DNA of 64,000 nucleotides, from positions 20,886,505-20,950,504 of the forward strand of contig NC_049981.1 in NCBI RefSeq assembly GCF_000003815.2. The letters run 5' to 3'. Both the position numbers and the translations under genes were made by a program. Source of the DNA: Branchiostoma floridae. Taxonomy: Eukaryota > Chordata > Leptocardii > Amphioxiformes > Branchiostomatidae. Shown here piece after piece: positions 13,645 to 25,660 of the stretch. Position 1 is the stretch's first letter, and each line of letters starts with the position of its first letter. The notes beneath the pieces were generated by a model. The model was not told the DNA's origin. It saw only the letters and a list, made by a program, of their open reading frames with translations, and searched no databases.

Positions 13645-14980
13645 ATCAACCGCTCTGATAATTGAACAGAGGATTACATTCATGATTTAATTCGAATGAT
13701 GCTGTCATCGTAAGAAAATTAATTAAGATTTTTCTGATTGATGAGTCGTTGGAAATTAACATTGCAGTGACGATTTTTGCGAACAAAATCTTGTAGGATT
13801 AATGTCGCTCTGATAATTAGATCAGGGATTAGTCTGATCCATTCCTTTTAATGATTATGTCGTGATGAAAAAAAATCAAATAGGATTGTATGATTGGCCT
13901 GTGGGTAGACATCAACGTTGCTGTGACTATTTACTGCATATAGAACTACCGAAAGTTCGCATAGGACTGATTTCGCTCTGATAATCGAACGATGGATTAC
14001 TATTATATCCGTTCATGTTTAATGGCGATGGCATCTAATGGTGCTATTGCCATGAGACAATTATATCAGTTTATATGATTGAGCAGTGGGTAGAAAATAA
14101 CGTTGCAGTGACAGCTTACAAACAAACCTGCTTACTGCAAACTGCAACGTAGGACTGATGCTGTTCTGGTAATTAAACAGAGGATTAATATCTCATCGCC
14201 ATCATCAGTTAATCTAAGGATGCTGTCTTAAAATATGATAGATAATGTTGTTTGATCGATGAGTAGGTAGAAGTTACCGTTGCAGTGATGTTTTGCAACA
14301 GACTTTGGTTTACATACCATTTACATATAAAAATTCACATAGCCTGGTGTTACTCCTGAGAATTAAACAAGATTGCTATTATCAGTTCATCAAATGGTGC
14401 TGTATTTGTAAAAAAAATGATACTGTTTCGTGAAAAAATTAACAGTATGATCTATCATTGCGCATTATGTGTTCATATAGGACTGATGTTACTCTGATGA
14501 CTAAATCAATGATTAGTCTAATCCGTTCATCTGATGATGCGGTCATCATAAAAAATCTAATCAAATTCGTGATTGATGAACTGGTGAAATTAATATTGCG
14601 GTGGCCATTTGCGAACAAGCGAAGAACTACATAAGGGATGGGAACAACCTGCAACTTGTCAGACGCTTTGTTAACCTGGCAGCAAGTTATGGCAAGCACG
14701 AAAGATGCATTATATAATTCCTACAGGATGGATAGAAATTAACGCTCGAGTCATGATTTACAAACAAACTTTGCCTCACGCTGAGCTGCATGAGATGGGC
14801 GGAATGAGAACAAGATGCATCCTGTCAAGTGTTTTGTCAACCAATCCATCAGTTAGGACATGCACAAACAAGAATCATATGCTTGTAAGAAAAAAAAAAG
14901 AAAAAAAATTGTTTTTATAAAAATTGGCAAACAAACTGCTTCGCTTAAAACTGCATAAGGAATTAGGATACAATTTGAAC
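13645..14980. repeat. diverged tandem repeat (old satellite), period about 140-190 bp, six to seven units
   Basis: The sequence cycles through the same words in order: CTCTGATAATTGAACAGAGGATTA, TCCGTTCAT, ATGATGCTGTCATC, TGATTGATGAGT.GGTAGAAATTAACGTTGCAGTGAC, GC.AACAAAC, CTGCA..AGGACTGAT. The CTCTGATAATT block falls at about 13651, 13808, 13974, 14162 (as TTCTGGTAATT), 14350 and 14491. Weaker units continue near 14725 and 14925. Units differ by many substitutions and indels, so the array is old. No protein-coding meaning was found. Confidence 0.7.
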
Positions 14981-15047
14981 ATTTTGTCAGCCCGACAAGT
15001 TGCGACAACTAGTCATGGCAAGAACGGAGCACATATTACAGGCATAA

Positions 15048-15229
15048 TACAGTCAAACCTGTCTATAGCGGCCACTCAAGAGACCGGACAAATTTGGCCA
15101 CTATAGACAGGTGGCCTCTGTATAGAGGTGGCAACTTGTAGATAAAATACCCAAGGGACCGACAAAAAGTGGCCACTATGGACAGGTGGCCCCTCTGTAG
15201 AGGTGGCCCCTAATACAGGTTTGACTGTA
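15048..15229. mobile_element. 182-bp MITE with TACAGTCAAACCTGT ends
   Basis: The left end is TACAGTCAAACCTGTCTAT and the right end ACAGGTTTGACTGTA, perfect inverted repeats over 15 bp. The interior is a set of GGCCACTATAGACAGGTGGC-like words repeated in both orientations, so the element could fold on itself. The outermost TA on both sides fits a TA target site, as used by Tc1/mariner-type transposases. No coding sequence is present. A second, partial copy begins at 50999. Confidence 0.8.
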
Positions 15230-15357
15230 CCTGTTTACTACAGAGGCAGGGATAAAATACAAAAATGAGCTTAGGTTACATTCTGAAGGCTGAATCACTA
15301 TATCAGCCAGAAAATCAAATGCACGGATTGTTAAATTTTCTTAAATAGCAACCAACC

Positions 15358-15630
15358 AGTCGTCTTGGCGTAATGGATATTGTGTTTAACCCAGAGGGTT
15401 CGTATCCCCTAATATGCAACCTTTGTATTGCGCCCTTGGAAAAGGGTACTTGAAACGACTTTCCTCACTCCAGTCAGGTGTGTAAATGAGTAACTGACTT
15501 CAATTTGGGAAGCAAAAGGTTGAAGGAGAGGGTTGGGCTTTGTGTTCCGATACCGTGTCATAGAGAGGGGATAACATCTCCCCGCTCATATGGCCTTGTC
15601 GGACTATCTTAAGTTAACCTTTACCTTAAA
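15358..15630 (+). mobile_element. tRNA-derived SINE
   Basis: The head contains TGGCGTAATGG (A-box-like) and GGTTCGTATCCC (B-box-like) about 40 bp apart. The body follows with CCTTGGAAAAGGGTACTTGAAACGACTTTCCTCACTCC and GTGTAAATGAGTAACTGACTT. The same body words recur, diverged, at about 49920-49970. The 3' end is approximate (near CTTTACCTTAAATAG). The head is too diverged to be a functional tRNA gene. Confidence 0.7.
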
Positions 15631-15639
15631 TAGCAAATC

Positions 15640-18600
15640 CGACAACAAGCTTAAGCCATTTGTATTGAAAGGAATTTGACATGTAACGTTAATGATAGAA
15701 AAGGATCAAATGTGTTACGTTCGGGCTATTCTACCGATGCGTTTATCTGTACTCCATTCTCATGCGATACAAAAAACATACAGGAGCTAAATGAAGTCTA
15801 CAGCCGTAAATTAAACGTATAAACGTACACATGCACACGCACATTCGAGCACAGCCACAGGCAATCTTCATTGGGTAAATATATCTGAGTGGGGAGTGAA
15901 AGTTTTAAATGAAAACTATGCGGCCTCCCTAAGATGTTGCGTAGGTATGTGCGGCTGACTTCACATTATCCACCCTATTTACCTAAACAAATATAAATAT
16001 AAACTAGTATGCTGCCCCTGCCACTGGTCAAAAAATATCAATAATCTTAAAGTTAGAATCAAATCTATGATTATTATACAAATATGATATGTTCATACAA
16101 CGGCTGTTTCCCACTTGCCCTATTGTGGCGTTCGTAGTATTTAGAGTAAAAGAAAAGCACCGATATGTTCATAGATAGTAGTCGTAGATGTTCTGTGATA
16201 CTAAATGAATACATCCGTTGTGTTAATTTCTTTCCAGCCTTACCGTTGTGTTTGACTTGGCCAGTTTTACCGTTGTGTTTGACTTGGCCAGTTTTACCGT
16301 TGTGTTTGGCCTGTGTTACAAAAGTGCAGGGCTGACATTACATCGCTTAAAGAAAATAAAAGACCACATACCTTAGCACCTCCATCTTACCTTATGAGCA
16401 CGGAGACGTCCTTACCAATAGCGGCAGCAAGCTGGAACACGGAGTTATACCCGTATAAAGCAATATAGCTAATCACACCCAGCCAATGGTAGCTCGCTTC
16501 TGCCCTAGCCCCAGTACATGAATATCCTAACGATGGTGGTTGTTAGTGCTAGACCAGCACAACTTCCCTATACACCGTAAAGGAACGATTATTGACTAAA
16601 TTGGTTTACGTGCCTGTCCATCAAAGTGCAACTATAGTATGTTTGTACAAGGAAGGCAGTTAGGAGGCCGTGCTAGTGGACAAGGATGTCATCAGCTCCA
16701 GTTAATGTTGTTGACTGCAGAAAGTACGTAGGTCAGTCCCGCTCAGGGCACACTGATACATGGATGGCGTCCCAGTGTGCATGGATTACTGAGAGGCTGA
16801 TGGCTAAAAAACAAATTTATGCCATGAAAAATATCGGGAAATGGATAGTAATGATAAAATGCATATTTTCCTATCATTGAACATTTGATATTCATGTTCT
16901 ATGCCTACAGTGAAGGCAATAGTTCTGCCCCAACATTTCGCGCGCCCGCATCAGCTTTTTGGGCCCGAGGGTCCCAGAGGATATAATCCATATAATAGAG
17001 CCAGCGCTGCCTTACGTAAAGCACTGGTCGAGGAAGGCAGGATTTGATTTTCTTGCTACATGTACTCTTATCCTTGCATGTATAATTGAAGTATTAGGGT
17101 GTCCATTGCCCATATCTTCGGTTTATAAATATTTCATCTACACAGAAGTGCTTTCTCATGCTATAAATGTTTTATCTATACATAAGTGCTAACATGTACA
17201 CATACTGTGCTTGTAATAAGTCATGCGTTTACCGACTTTCTGCCTTATAGAAATATGCTTTTAAATATATCTAGAAAATGGTATAATTTCGTTATTCAAA
17301 AATTATACTGTTGTTTGATAGGTGAAATACATTGTATGTAGATATTTTCATCCATGAACCATCTCAGCTGTAGCCATCTTGAGTATGGGCATATCATATT
17401 GCATCTTTTTGTCTCGTAATATTTTTGTCTATGTTAAATGCATATAATTAATTGTTTATGTCTATTTTCAATCCAATGATCTAGATTCATGTTATGTTTT
17501 GCTTGTTATCATCTGGTTCATACTTGTCAGATTTCTATTTCGATATTTGTCTAAGTTTGAAGTGTTTCGCATAAGCTTTGTAGGCTTCTTCCATCCATTC
17601 TCCAGATTTAAAAAAAATATTTTTCTTTAACTCACTGTTATTGTTTTCTTATGTGCGAAGTTATACGTTTAACCTAAATATCACTGTAACGTAATTTGAT
17701 ATAAAGCAGTGTGTGAAAGATGTATATACATGTAACTGTACTACAGCTGCGTGTTTTGTTCTCATGACCAGTGATACACGAGCCAGATGTTCAGGCCGTA
17801 CAATGCAATCAAGTGGTCAATACATGCTAATGGGCCTTACATCATTTCATAACAGAATACAATGGCTGCATGTTAGCCTAGCTGTATCGATAGAAAAGTG
17901 GATCATATGTAGATGGATATGGATGGCGAGCTTTCTTTACTTCTAGTGATCTGCTGCACGTACTGGCGCCCGTCTGTTGTTTTGCTTTGATTCAGTTACC
18001 TTCCTGCGGGTGGCCTAAATCAATTCATTTTCAGAGGAGGTGTATATCAATCTCTGCCAATGTTACTACTAGGTGTCGTTGTGAATTTCTCTCAGTCCCC
18101 CTCCCCCATCATTTGTTGTATCTAAATGATGTTTTGATTAAGCCCGTTACAGATGAATGGTGATATTTTTGTTATGTCAGGAGTTGCTTGCAATCTATCT
18201 CAATTTTCTCCGTGCCTGCTGTCGGTTTAGGGCGCCATGTCGGCTCGTGTCTTAGATTCATGTCCTCATCTACCCCTAGCAAACTGATAATGCACACACG
18301 GGAGCAGTTCTTCATTCATAAAGCCGTCAATTCGACAACATAAGAACCCTCATAACGCGAAAGTAATTGCGTTCAGTGAAACGTAGTAGACGAAGATGCT
18401 GATGGATAACGAAAGTTCAATATAGTTGGCAAACCATAATCGCCAGCGGGACTCTGCATATCAGACGGCTCAATTTCCATGGAGTGACAGGTATGGAAAA
18501 ATTCCGCATGGCTCATTAGTAGCCTTGCTGATGCTTTTGCTGAACAGGCTTTTAAGATTTCATACACATTGACATACTGTGTTTATTGTGTTCATCTTAT

Positions 18601-19500
18601 CAGTAACGTATTACCGCCAGAGAGGTTATTTTTAGGTGACGTTCGTCGGAGTGTTTTGCCAACATAAATCCAGAAGTAGGGGTCAGGAAAACGATTCATA
18701 GGTAAAGTTCGATAATGAGCCTCTTTGGGGCTTTCTACGGTACTGCATCAGAACGCCCGGTGCTGGTATCATGTGTTCTGGACATTGCCAGGTCATTGAG
18801 CGGTACATGTAACCCCCTGTTTGGATTGCGAGCATTACTAAGATGGGTCTATATGTGGGCATTGCGTACGTGGGAATTCCCAATGGATTATCCGGAAGCT
18901 TTGATATATCAACTATGTTATTATTACATATTGTGACTGAAAGCTAGTAATTTACCACCCTCGCATTCCCATTACTCATGCTACGATGTTGGTGAAACCC
19001 GAGAGCCAGGGTCAGGGCCCTACCATACCTACGTCACTGATAACCGTGTTTTCTCCCAGCAAGCTTCAACCGAGGTCTGTAAGCATGCACAAAGTTTGGT
19101 GTTAGGAATGTTGATACGTGCTTGTATATAGCGTTGTCGTAATACTATGTTATAACACATGGTAATAAACTAACCAGTTTTGAACTAGAGTTCTGCCATT
19201 ACTATAGGATAATGGCCACATTGCCCGAACCACGTGAGCTACAGTCTGTGTGACAGGAGTGATAGATCGGCTGGAAGCTGGCTTCAAAGTAAAGGTGAAG
19301 AATAGACATCCAGGTAATTAGACACGCCAAGCAATCGCTTAGCATTTGGTATCCTAGAATAATGTACATCCTATAGCTTCTTACTTATTAGCTTGGTCTA
19401 TCTCCAAACTGAATGCCTCCATCAGGGATTTGATTTCCTTATTTCCATCATGAACATCATAAAACGCGTACCTCATGGCCTTGAAGTACATGGCTTCCTT
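15640..19500. other. intergenic stretch, one small minisatellite only
   Basis: Apart from the 27-bp repeat at 16241-16312, no gene, mobile element or array is recognised in this 3.9 kb. Open frames are 60-77 codons and lack motifs. Confidence 0.4.
16241..16312. repeat. 27-bp tandem repeat, 2.7 copies
   Basis: TACCGTTGTGTTTGACTTGG starts at 16241 and 16268, and the third unit, at 16295, reads GGCCTG at its end. The copies are almost identical, so the duplication is recent. Confidence 0.85.
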
Positions 19501-19519
19501 GTATGATCTTTAAAGGTGA

Positions 19520-19590
19520 AAGTGGTGTGAGGAAAGGACCTCTGGGCTCTGGGCCAAGCGCTCTTCAGTTACACCACACGACCCTACGAT
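19520..19590 (-). mobile_element. possible tRNA-SINE head, degraded
   Basis: On the minus strand GTGGTGTAACTGAAGAGCGC and then CTTGGCCCAGAGCCCAGAGG resemble the head of the SINE at 59459-59642. No clear B box remains. It lies next to the palindromic element at 19611. Confidence 0.35.
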
Positions 19591-19610
19591 CTGTCACAAA
19601 ATATCGGTGC

Positions 19611-19786
19611 ATTTTAAGCACATGCATGTGTAAATCGTGGGTCATTTTTTTTACCAAACCTGAGTTAAATTGGATATTTATGTACGCTAAATTTACGGTA
19701 TGCTTAATTAAGGCGTGCGTAAATGTCGAATTATACTCGGGTTTAGAAAAAATGACCCAAGCTTTACGCATGCATGTGCTTAAAAT
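19611..19786. mobile_element. 176-bp palindromic (fold-back) element
   Basis: The left arm begins ATTTTAAGCACATGCATGTG and passes through GGGTCATTTTTTTTACC. The right arm is its inverse, through AAAAAATGACCC and ending GCATGCATGTGCTTAAAAT. The arms pair over about 85-90 bp with scattered mismatches and meet near the centre, so almost the whole element is one inverted repeat. Similar translations appear on both strands for this reason and are not genes. It is probably a fold-back MITE. No target-site duplication was identified. Confidence 0.75.
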
Positions 19787-20834
19787 TCGAATTTCCTACA
19801 GTGCTTGTACTTCCTTTTATCCATCTTGTTACCTTATAGGTAAGGAAAAAGCCGTGCACTTCGCTAAACTCTATTTGCATTTGTCTAAATGTTTTGAATT
19901 ACAATGACAGAATTTATGTCGAAATGATGGCATGAATGTAGCTTTTGCTTTCACAACTATCCATACTGGGATTCGGTAGAACTTTTAAAGTGTCCTCTTC
20001 ACTTTTCATGTCCGTCCTTTAATCTAAGACTAGACAGATGTCGTCTAGAATAGCCCTTTTAGGAGGCCTGTTTACGGTCTGCCACAGACGATGAATATCT
20101 ACTCAGTCTCCAAAGTGCGTTTGAACTCAGGTAAAGTGGCATACCTCCCTGTAGGACAATTGGGGGACATTACATTGGTCTAATTGGTAGGCGGGTCTAG
20201 CTGTGACTTTTATTTGCAGCAATGAATCTAAAACACAGTAAAACATCACCTCTGGTAATCGAATTTCCAAATAGATTCATTAGGTTAAAATGGAATAATT
20301 TTCTGCTTGGCTTCTCTTAAAGACAAAAATTGGGTCACTAAAGGTTAGTTTGACAAACACAGAGCCTTCTCTTTGCCCAGAAACAGTTTCCACAATCTAT
20401 ATATCGCATTTTGGTGGAAAATTGATTCGCATGTGAGCCTTCTAGGCCACACCACACCATTGATTGAGTAATTAGTAACGTAAATTATGGTGTATCTTTC
20501 GGTTATTGGGAACCTGATTGTTTTGATTGCTGCTTATAAGTAGGGCACCAGTAAACAGAATATGATGACGTTGGCAATTCCGTAGGGAAGACGATCGTGC
20601 CCTCGCCGAATCGATCAAATTTTGATAATTTTGAAAGGTTATCCGCTACATAAACATCACAACCATTACCGTACAAAAGACACCAAACCAAACCAAACCA
20701 AAAAGACTAAAATCAGCCTGAGAACTTTAAAATAAAATAGAAAAACAATATGGTGGTTTATGCAATTTGACATATCTTGTTCGGGCGTTCGCAGCTTCCT
20801 GAATGTATTTTGCATTACGTTCGAGCCATCGGAC

Positions 20835-20995
20835 CGAAAAATTCGTGAGAAATACCCCTCATCACCACCTCATCTTTCCCCATCATCTCCATAACGGCGT
20901 CTTTCAACACCGTCCAATGTCTTCCAAATGGGGCAGTCCCAAAAGAAATGATTAGTTGTTGGAAGTCAAAGCCGTCAAAATGTCATCGGATTTGA
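20835..20995 (-). mobile_element. degraded LINE reverse-transcriptase remnant
   Basis: On the minus strand one frame reads FWDCPIWKTLDGVERR and another reads TVLKDAVMEMMGKDEVVMRG from the same stretch. A FWDCP..W...L.DAV....GK pattern is typical of the end of many LINE reverse transcriptases, so the two frames look like one protein split by a frameshift. Flanking DNA has further stops. Assignment is by eye and tentative. Confidence 0.4.
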
Positions 20996-20999
20996 AAGT

Positions 21000-22980
21000 C
21001 AAATCCTCAATAAGCGGTATGAAGGTCGAATGATCTTCTAATCAGCATGACGTAATTCCATTAGGAGAATGCACTTTCATTTCTGGCAGTTTTCTTGATA
21101 GGAAGGTTCTGAAAGCGTTTTACACACCGGTAATCTCCGCTTTAGTAAAGATCTATTTAACTTCGCCATTTGTTGCCTTGGGAGCATGTAAACAGCGTAG
21201 CGTTTCTTTCTTTTTCTCAAACCAACGCATTCCAAATTGATCCACTTTTTGATGATTTGCTTGTTGATAGTCTGCTACTTTCCACTGCACAATATACTAT
21301 CTTAGCTTACCTTAAAGTGTAAGTAAAGGTCCTACATTATTCACTGTTAGAAACAGTTTTACACGTTTTACAGTTAAAAACTTTTTACACGTGCTTTACA
21401 CGCGTGTATAAGCAACTTTCATGAGTAAGTGAGATATGAGCTACTCTTGAAAACAATTTTGAAGTGTACAAAAGGCAAATGTCTTGAGCACTGGCGCAAT
21501 AGTACCAAAGCATTTACCAACTAGAGGTCCACGACCCCATGTCTTCGCCAAATGATTCTACCTTCACAATTCTGTATTAATTGTGATATTCCTTAATTTG
21601 CAAATAAGTTTCTCATTCGCATAAATCATATAAGTTCATATTTTCCTCCACCCAAATAAAAGACAAAAGATTTGACAGACTTGTATATCACTAAGATACC
21701 TTAATAGTCAAATTGTTGTTTAATCATACCTTTAAGTATAAAACGGAAATCCCCTATTTAGGGTTTATCCAAAGAATTTGCATTATGACGTCATGATTAT
21801 GTCATATTACGTCATCTTTCCCTGAAAATTTGGTGATCATATCCCAATCCGTTTTGAAATTGCGAGGGTGGGGGGTGGGGGCAGAAGAGAGCCCCCGGTC
21901 CCAGGAATCCCATAAAGCCAGGTCTAGATAGGGTAAATGCAAGGAGGTTAAAAAAATTGATTTTTTTAACCTCCTTGGTAAATGTCATTACGCTAGGGTA
22001 ACGAACCTGATCATGAATGGCCAAAACGTCGTGGTCTATGGGCGTCCTTTTACATCTATTACATTGATTTATTTCCGTGTCGACTACACACACACTCACA
22101 CCCCTTGCCTTGGTGCCTAACTGTCTGAATCTGTAGACAAGAACAACTACTTAGGGCCTAGGAAAATGTTGTCTCCGGTTACTCGTCCGATAATGGCAAA
22201 AACCTGCCGACACTGGCCTTTTTTGTCTTTTGCTGACAATCCCTACTCTTACGTACGTACCGATTTCATTTTTCTCGGGACCTTAATCGGAAACAGAGCA
22301 TCTTTTTGTTGGGCCTCACTGATCATCATCCCGACTAAAAGGTCGAGCCATACTCTTCGGCAAGGTCAAAACTGTACGCCTGGCCACATAGTTTCTTTCG
22401 TAGCCCATTCTATTAACAAATTCTGGAAGGATTTCCATTCATATATTATTGATAGAATCATGTTATCTACTTTCCTTCATTATTTTACCGTGCCTTGCTT
22501 TGTATATGCGAGCTATTTCATGAATAAGTTAGTTCGTCATTAAAAAAGTATCAAAGTACCTGACTTGGATTCCCCATTTGGATGGGTGGAAAGTAAAAAG
22601 CCGCCTTAAGAGAGCTGACCTACTCAACCGTCCTTGTCACTGCGTTACGCTTAAGACTTTTGGGACTACGGCGGCAAAACATCAATCTTCAACAGGGACC
22701 CCCAAGAAAAGATACATCTTGCTTACCTTAAGATTACGCGACTGTCGGCCGCCAGTAGTTCTTCCCAGGGGATGTCAATTTCTAAACTTATCCGCTGATT
22801 GCGAGAGGAATGTTCTGCTAGATCGTTCCTCAGGAGAATTGCAAACTAATTGGCACAGACGCCACCACTATAGAAGCTAATGTCTGTTCCTTTTCTACAC
22901 CAGCATGATTGTCACTCATAACTACAGCAAAGTAACCAACTGAGATCTCCTATAAGATAATACCCAGACTATAGCCCTGT
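21000..22980. other. intergenic stretch with one short perfect hairpin
   Basis: No gene was recognised. ACGTCAT is repeated several times around 21785-21815. The perfect inverted repeat at 21940-21977 is listed separately. The frame at 22166-22543 (+, 125 codons) has no motif and is treated as chance. Confidence 0.4.
21940..21977. repeat. perfect 18-bp inverted repeat with a 2-nt spacer
   Basis: CAAGGAGGTTAAAAAAAT is followed by TG and then its exact inverse ATTTTTTTAACCTCCTTG. GGTAAATG flanks both sides (21932-21939 and 21976-21983), as a direct repeat that partly overlaps the stem. It could extrude as a cruciform or be the product of a head-to-head junction. Confidence 0.85.
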
Positions 22981-22989
22981 TGCAGGCAA

Positions 22990-23865
22990 TTTACATAAGG
23001 CCATGCTGATGTGATTATATGGATGCCATCCTCTGGGAACATCAAAACTGATGCGTGCCAATAAAAACGTTTGAATTAGGGCTGGGTATCGGTACAGCGT
23101 ACCGGTACAAAACCCTTTTTTTTCACTGGACCGGTCCAGAAAAACCGGACCTGAAAAAAATGGTGGACCGGATGTTGGACCGATTGGAAAAGGAACAGAT
23201 TGTTTGATCAGGCATTCACACGTTTTGGGGCTTACCGGTCGAAGAAAATAACAAGAGCGAAGTAGAGTACAGTCTATAGTCATTTCTACCAACTTTTACA
23301 GTCAATCGTACAGAGCAGTTAGTCTTGTAGGATATAAAAACACCAGTGGGAGCCGAATACTAAACAAAAGAGATTCTTTGTAGCAAAATGGACCATTGTT
23401 TTGAGTATCGTCCATTCACATGATGCCACATACTGAATCAGGTCCAGGTTCAGGTCCGGGCCTGGACCTGATCCTCTGGACCTGAACTGGACCTGGACCG
23501 GAATTTTCTGTACCGGTACCCACCCCTAGTTTGAACAAATAAAGTTGCATTCATTATGAAATCTAAGTGGCCAGGAAGGTTGAGCAAATGACTGAACACA
23601 AAGAATATGTAAACCGCACAATAGATTCTCCATTTTTGTTTTCTCACATCTTATTTTTTCACATCTTATTCACACCTTGGAAATGACATTGGCATCCTAT
23701 GCCATTACTTTACATTTTCTTGTATTTTTTTTCACAGTTTACGCCATGTATTTAGCTACTTTGTACGATTTACTGTATGGTTGAAAACGTTTAGGGGAAA
23801 CAGCCGAAAATTAATGCGCGTGCAGATGTCATCCATACAATCACATAAACATAGCCTGACGTAAG
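22990..23865. mobile_element. TIR element of family X, copy 2, interrupted by a hAT-type MITE
   Basis: The left end, TTACATAAGGCCATGCTGAT then GATTATATGGATGCCATCC, is mirrored at the right end by GATGTCATCCATACAATCAC and CTGACGTAA. The interior matches 8067-8792 in order (for example AAGTTGC, ATGAAATCTAAGTGG, ACAATAGATT, ACTGTATGGTTGAAAA). A region of about 280 bp present in copy 1 (about 8280-8560) is missing here. The element at 23077-23528 has inserted into it, so this copy is the older of the two. Confidence 0.6.
23077..23528 (+). mobile_element. 452-bp hAT-type MITE (copy 1)
   Basis: The ends are TAGGGCTGGGTATCGGTACAG and CTGTACCGGTACCCACCCCTA, imperfect inverted repeats of about 21 bp. 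It is flanked by 8-bp direct repeats GTTTGAAT (23069-23076) and GTTTGAAC (23529-23536). An 8-bp target-site duplication and short ends like these are the signature of hAT-superfamily elements. The related uninterrupted sequence at about 8143 has a single GTTTG at the matching place, which supports the insertion point. The interior is rich in GGACCGGTCC-like palindromes and carries no transposase. Confidence 0.8.
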
Positions 23866-23879
23866 AGGCGTCATATCCT

Positions 23880-25430
23880 CAAGTAAGATAGCAATCCAGG
23901 ACTGGTGTCAGCAAAAGTTCGTTTTTTCCTAGAGCTATATCTTATATAGTAGAGTACCGTATGACATACTCACTAGTTTTAAGGAACGCTTTCAGCTATA
24001 TATGCAAAGGTTAATTGTGACAGGTCGTTCAGTGTACGTTCCCTTCACTTTAAAGATAACAGTTAGTTTCTAATAGACAAGGTTGTTGAGTATCCTAATC
24101 ACCATTCATGACCCCGTACAAAGTCAGACTCCGGTTGATATATCGTACAGTCACACCCCATGTGAATATTTTTACAACCTTTCTTCCAAAATGCGGGGGA
24201 TGAAATGGACTTGCAACTGGATTGATGTTATCTGTACGTGAGTTGAATGTTCATACATTCAATCAATATATGCCACCCAAACTAGCATAAAACTGTCATA
24301 CAGTGAACTTCACACACCTCCTTCTTAAAAAAGCTTTGCTCTGGGACGCAAGCAAAGCATATCGTTGTGACTTCGATGCTCTGTAATATTTTGCAAATTG
24401 CTTTTGTTACACTCAATTCGATTGCTTAACCATTCATTTCCCCTAAGACCTGTCCTGTCTGAAATATGTATCATTACTCATAGTGTACACCTGTGCTGTA
24501 AAGTAGATTGCAGATGGTAAGCTGCCAGCTTCTTTCTTAATTAATCTGCATTGCATTATCAATACAAATGTATAGTGGGATAGATTTCCCTATTGCTTTG
24601 CTATTTGCATCTACTTCCTGATTTGCAAGAGCGGAAATATCAAAGATTTGGTCAAGCGCATATCTTTCATCACCAGTATTATGTGAAAACTGTGACTGGT
24701 AGATTGCGCAGTGTTGTAGCTGAATGAGGGACACTCAACATTTCTGACGTTTGGTTTCATGCTAAAACTAAGTGTTGTCTGTACACATCATGCTATAAGG
24801 AGAGCATGTCCAGAATAAAGGTACAAAGCAAAGGCCGAAAGGTCTGCAGTACCAAGGAAAGTACCCAGGAGGCCAATAATGACCTATGTACGGTACATAC
24901 AGAATATCACCAAAATCTATCCAGTCGTTCTTAGATTATGCTGACAACAGACATCTAGAAACACTTACACACACGGAAACAATATCTCCATTCGTCATGA
25001 AGGTAATAGTGATTGTGTTCCAGGTCTGTAGCACAAGTTGTTCCAGCGAAGGAGCCCATGGAAACTGAACTTACGCCTGTTGGTCATTAAAAGTACTAGC
25101 AGGAGTTGACTAAACGACATTTTACTACCTCGCTTAGACCCTTACAGAATGATTTATTCCAGCTGACCTGTAGTGTAAAGGAATCTACGCGTAATGCACA
25201 GCACAGCAGGAAATTGGCTGGTTAAGCAACAAGTCGCTCTCATCAAAAGATGGCGCTTGAGGAGGACGCCATCACCATATTACTTGTGCTGAAGGTACGA
25301 TATTCATGCAAACCGAATTGGCACTAGAAACATGAAAGTCCTCAATCAATACAAATAAGCCAAAGGGTTGTACGCAGTATAAGTTGTGTGGGAGAGCCCT
25401 TATACAGCAGACATTTTCCATCTGTCGAAA
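23880..25430. other. intergenic stretch with a weak dispersed-repeat piece
   Basis: Around 24893-25000 the words ATATCACCAAAATCTATCCAGTCGTTCTT and CACTTACACACACGG match, in reverse orientation, the dispersed GT-rich family described at 7405. Nothing else was recognised. Confidence 0.4.
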
Positions 25431-25439
25431 ATATCATCG

Positions 25440-25660
25440 AGATATCAAAGCCTGAAGTTCTGCTGCAGTATCAATGAAAGCAGCCCAAATTCTAATCAAA
25501 GGACATGAGCTAACATCACATCAAGTTTCATGATAATAAATCAATAGCCTCTTCCAATAATGATGCACAATACACATTCATACATACATACATACATACA
25601 AACAATAAAGGTTACAGAAAACACAAACGTCTTGGCGAAGGTGATTAAAGCAACCTACCT
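25440..25660 (-). repeat. dispersed GT-rich repeat, reverse copy with ACAT microsatellite
   Basis: CATACATACATACATACATA (25579-25600) is followed by GAAAACACAAACGTCTTGGCGAAGG, the inverse of the CCTTCGCCAAG...TTTTGT words at 7405. The element is non-coding. Confidence 0.5.

Noticed and set aside
19503-19907. 134-codon + frame and its 68-codon minus-strand partner with similar residues
   Set aside because: The similarity comes from the palindromic element at 19611-19786, not from genes.
22166-22543. 125-codon + strand frame
   Set aside because: No motif and no neighbouring exon. The start of the stretch looks like non-coding repeat DNA.
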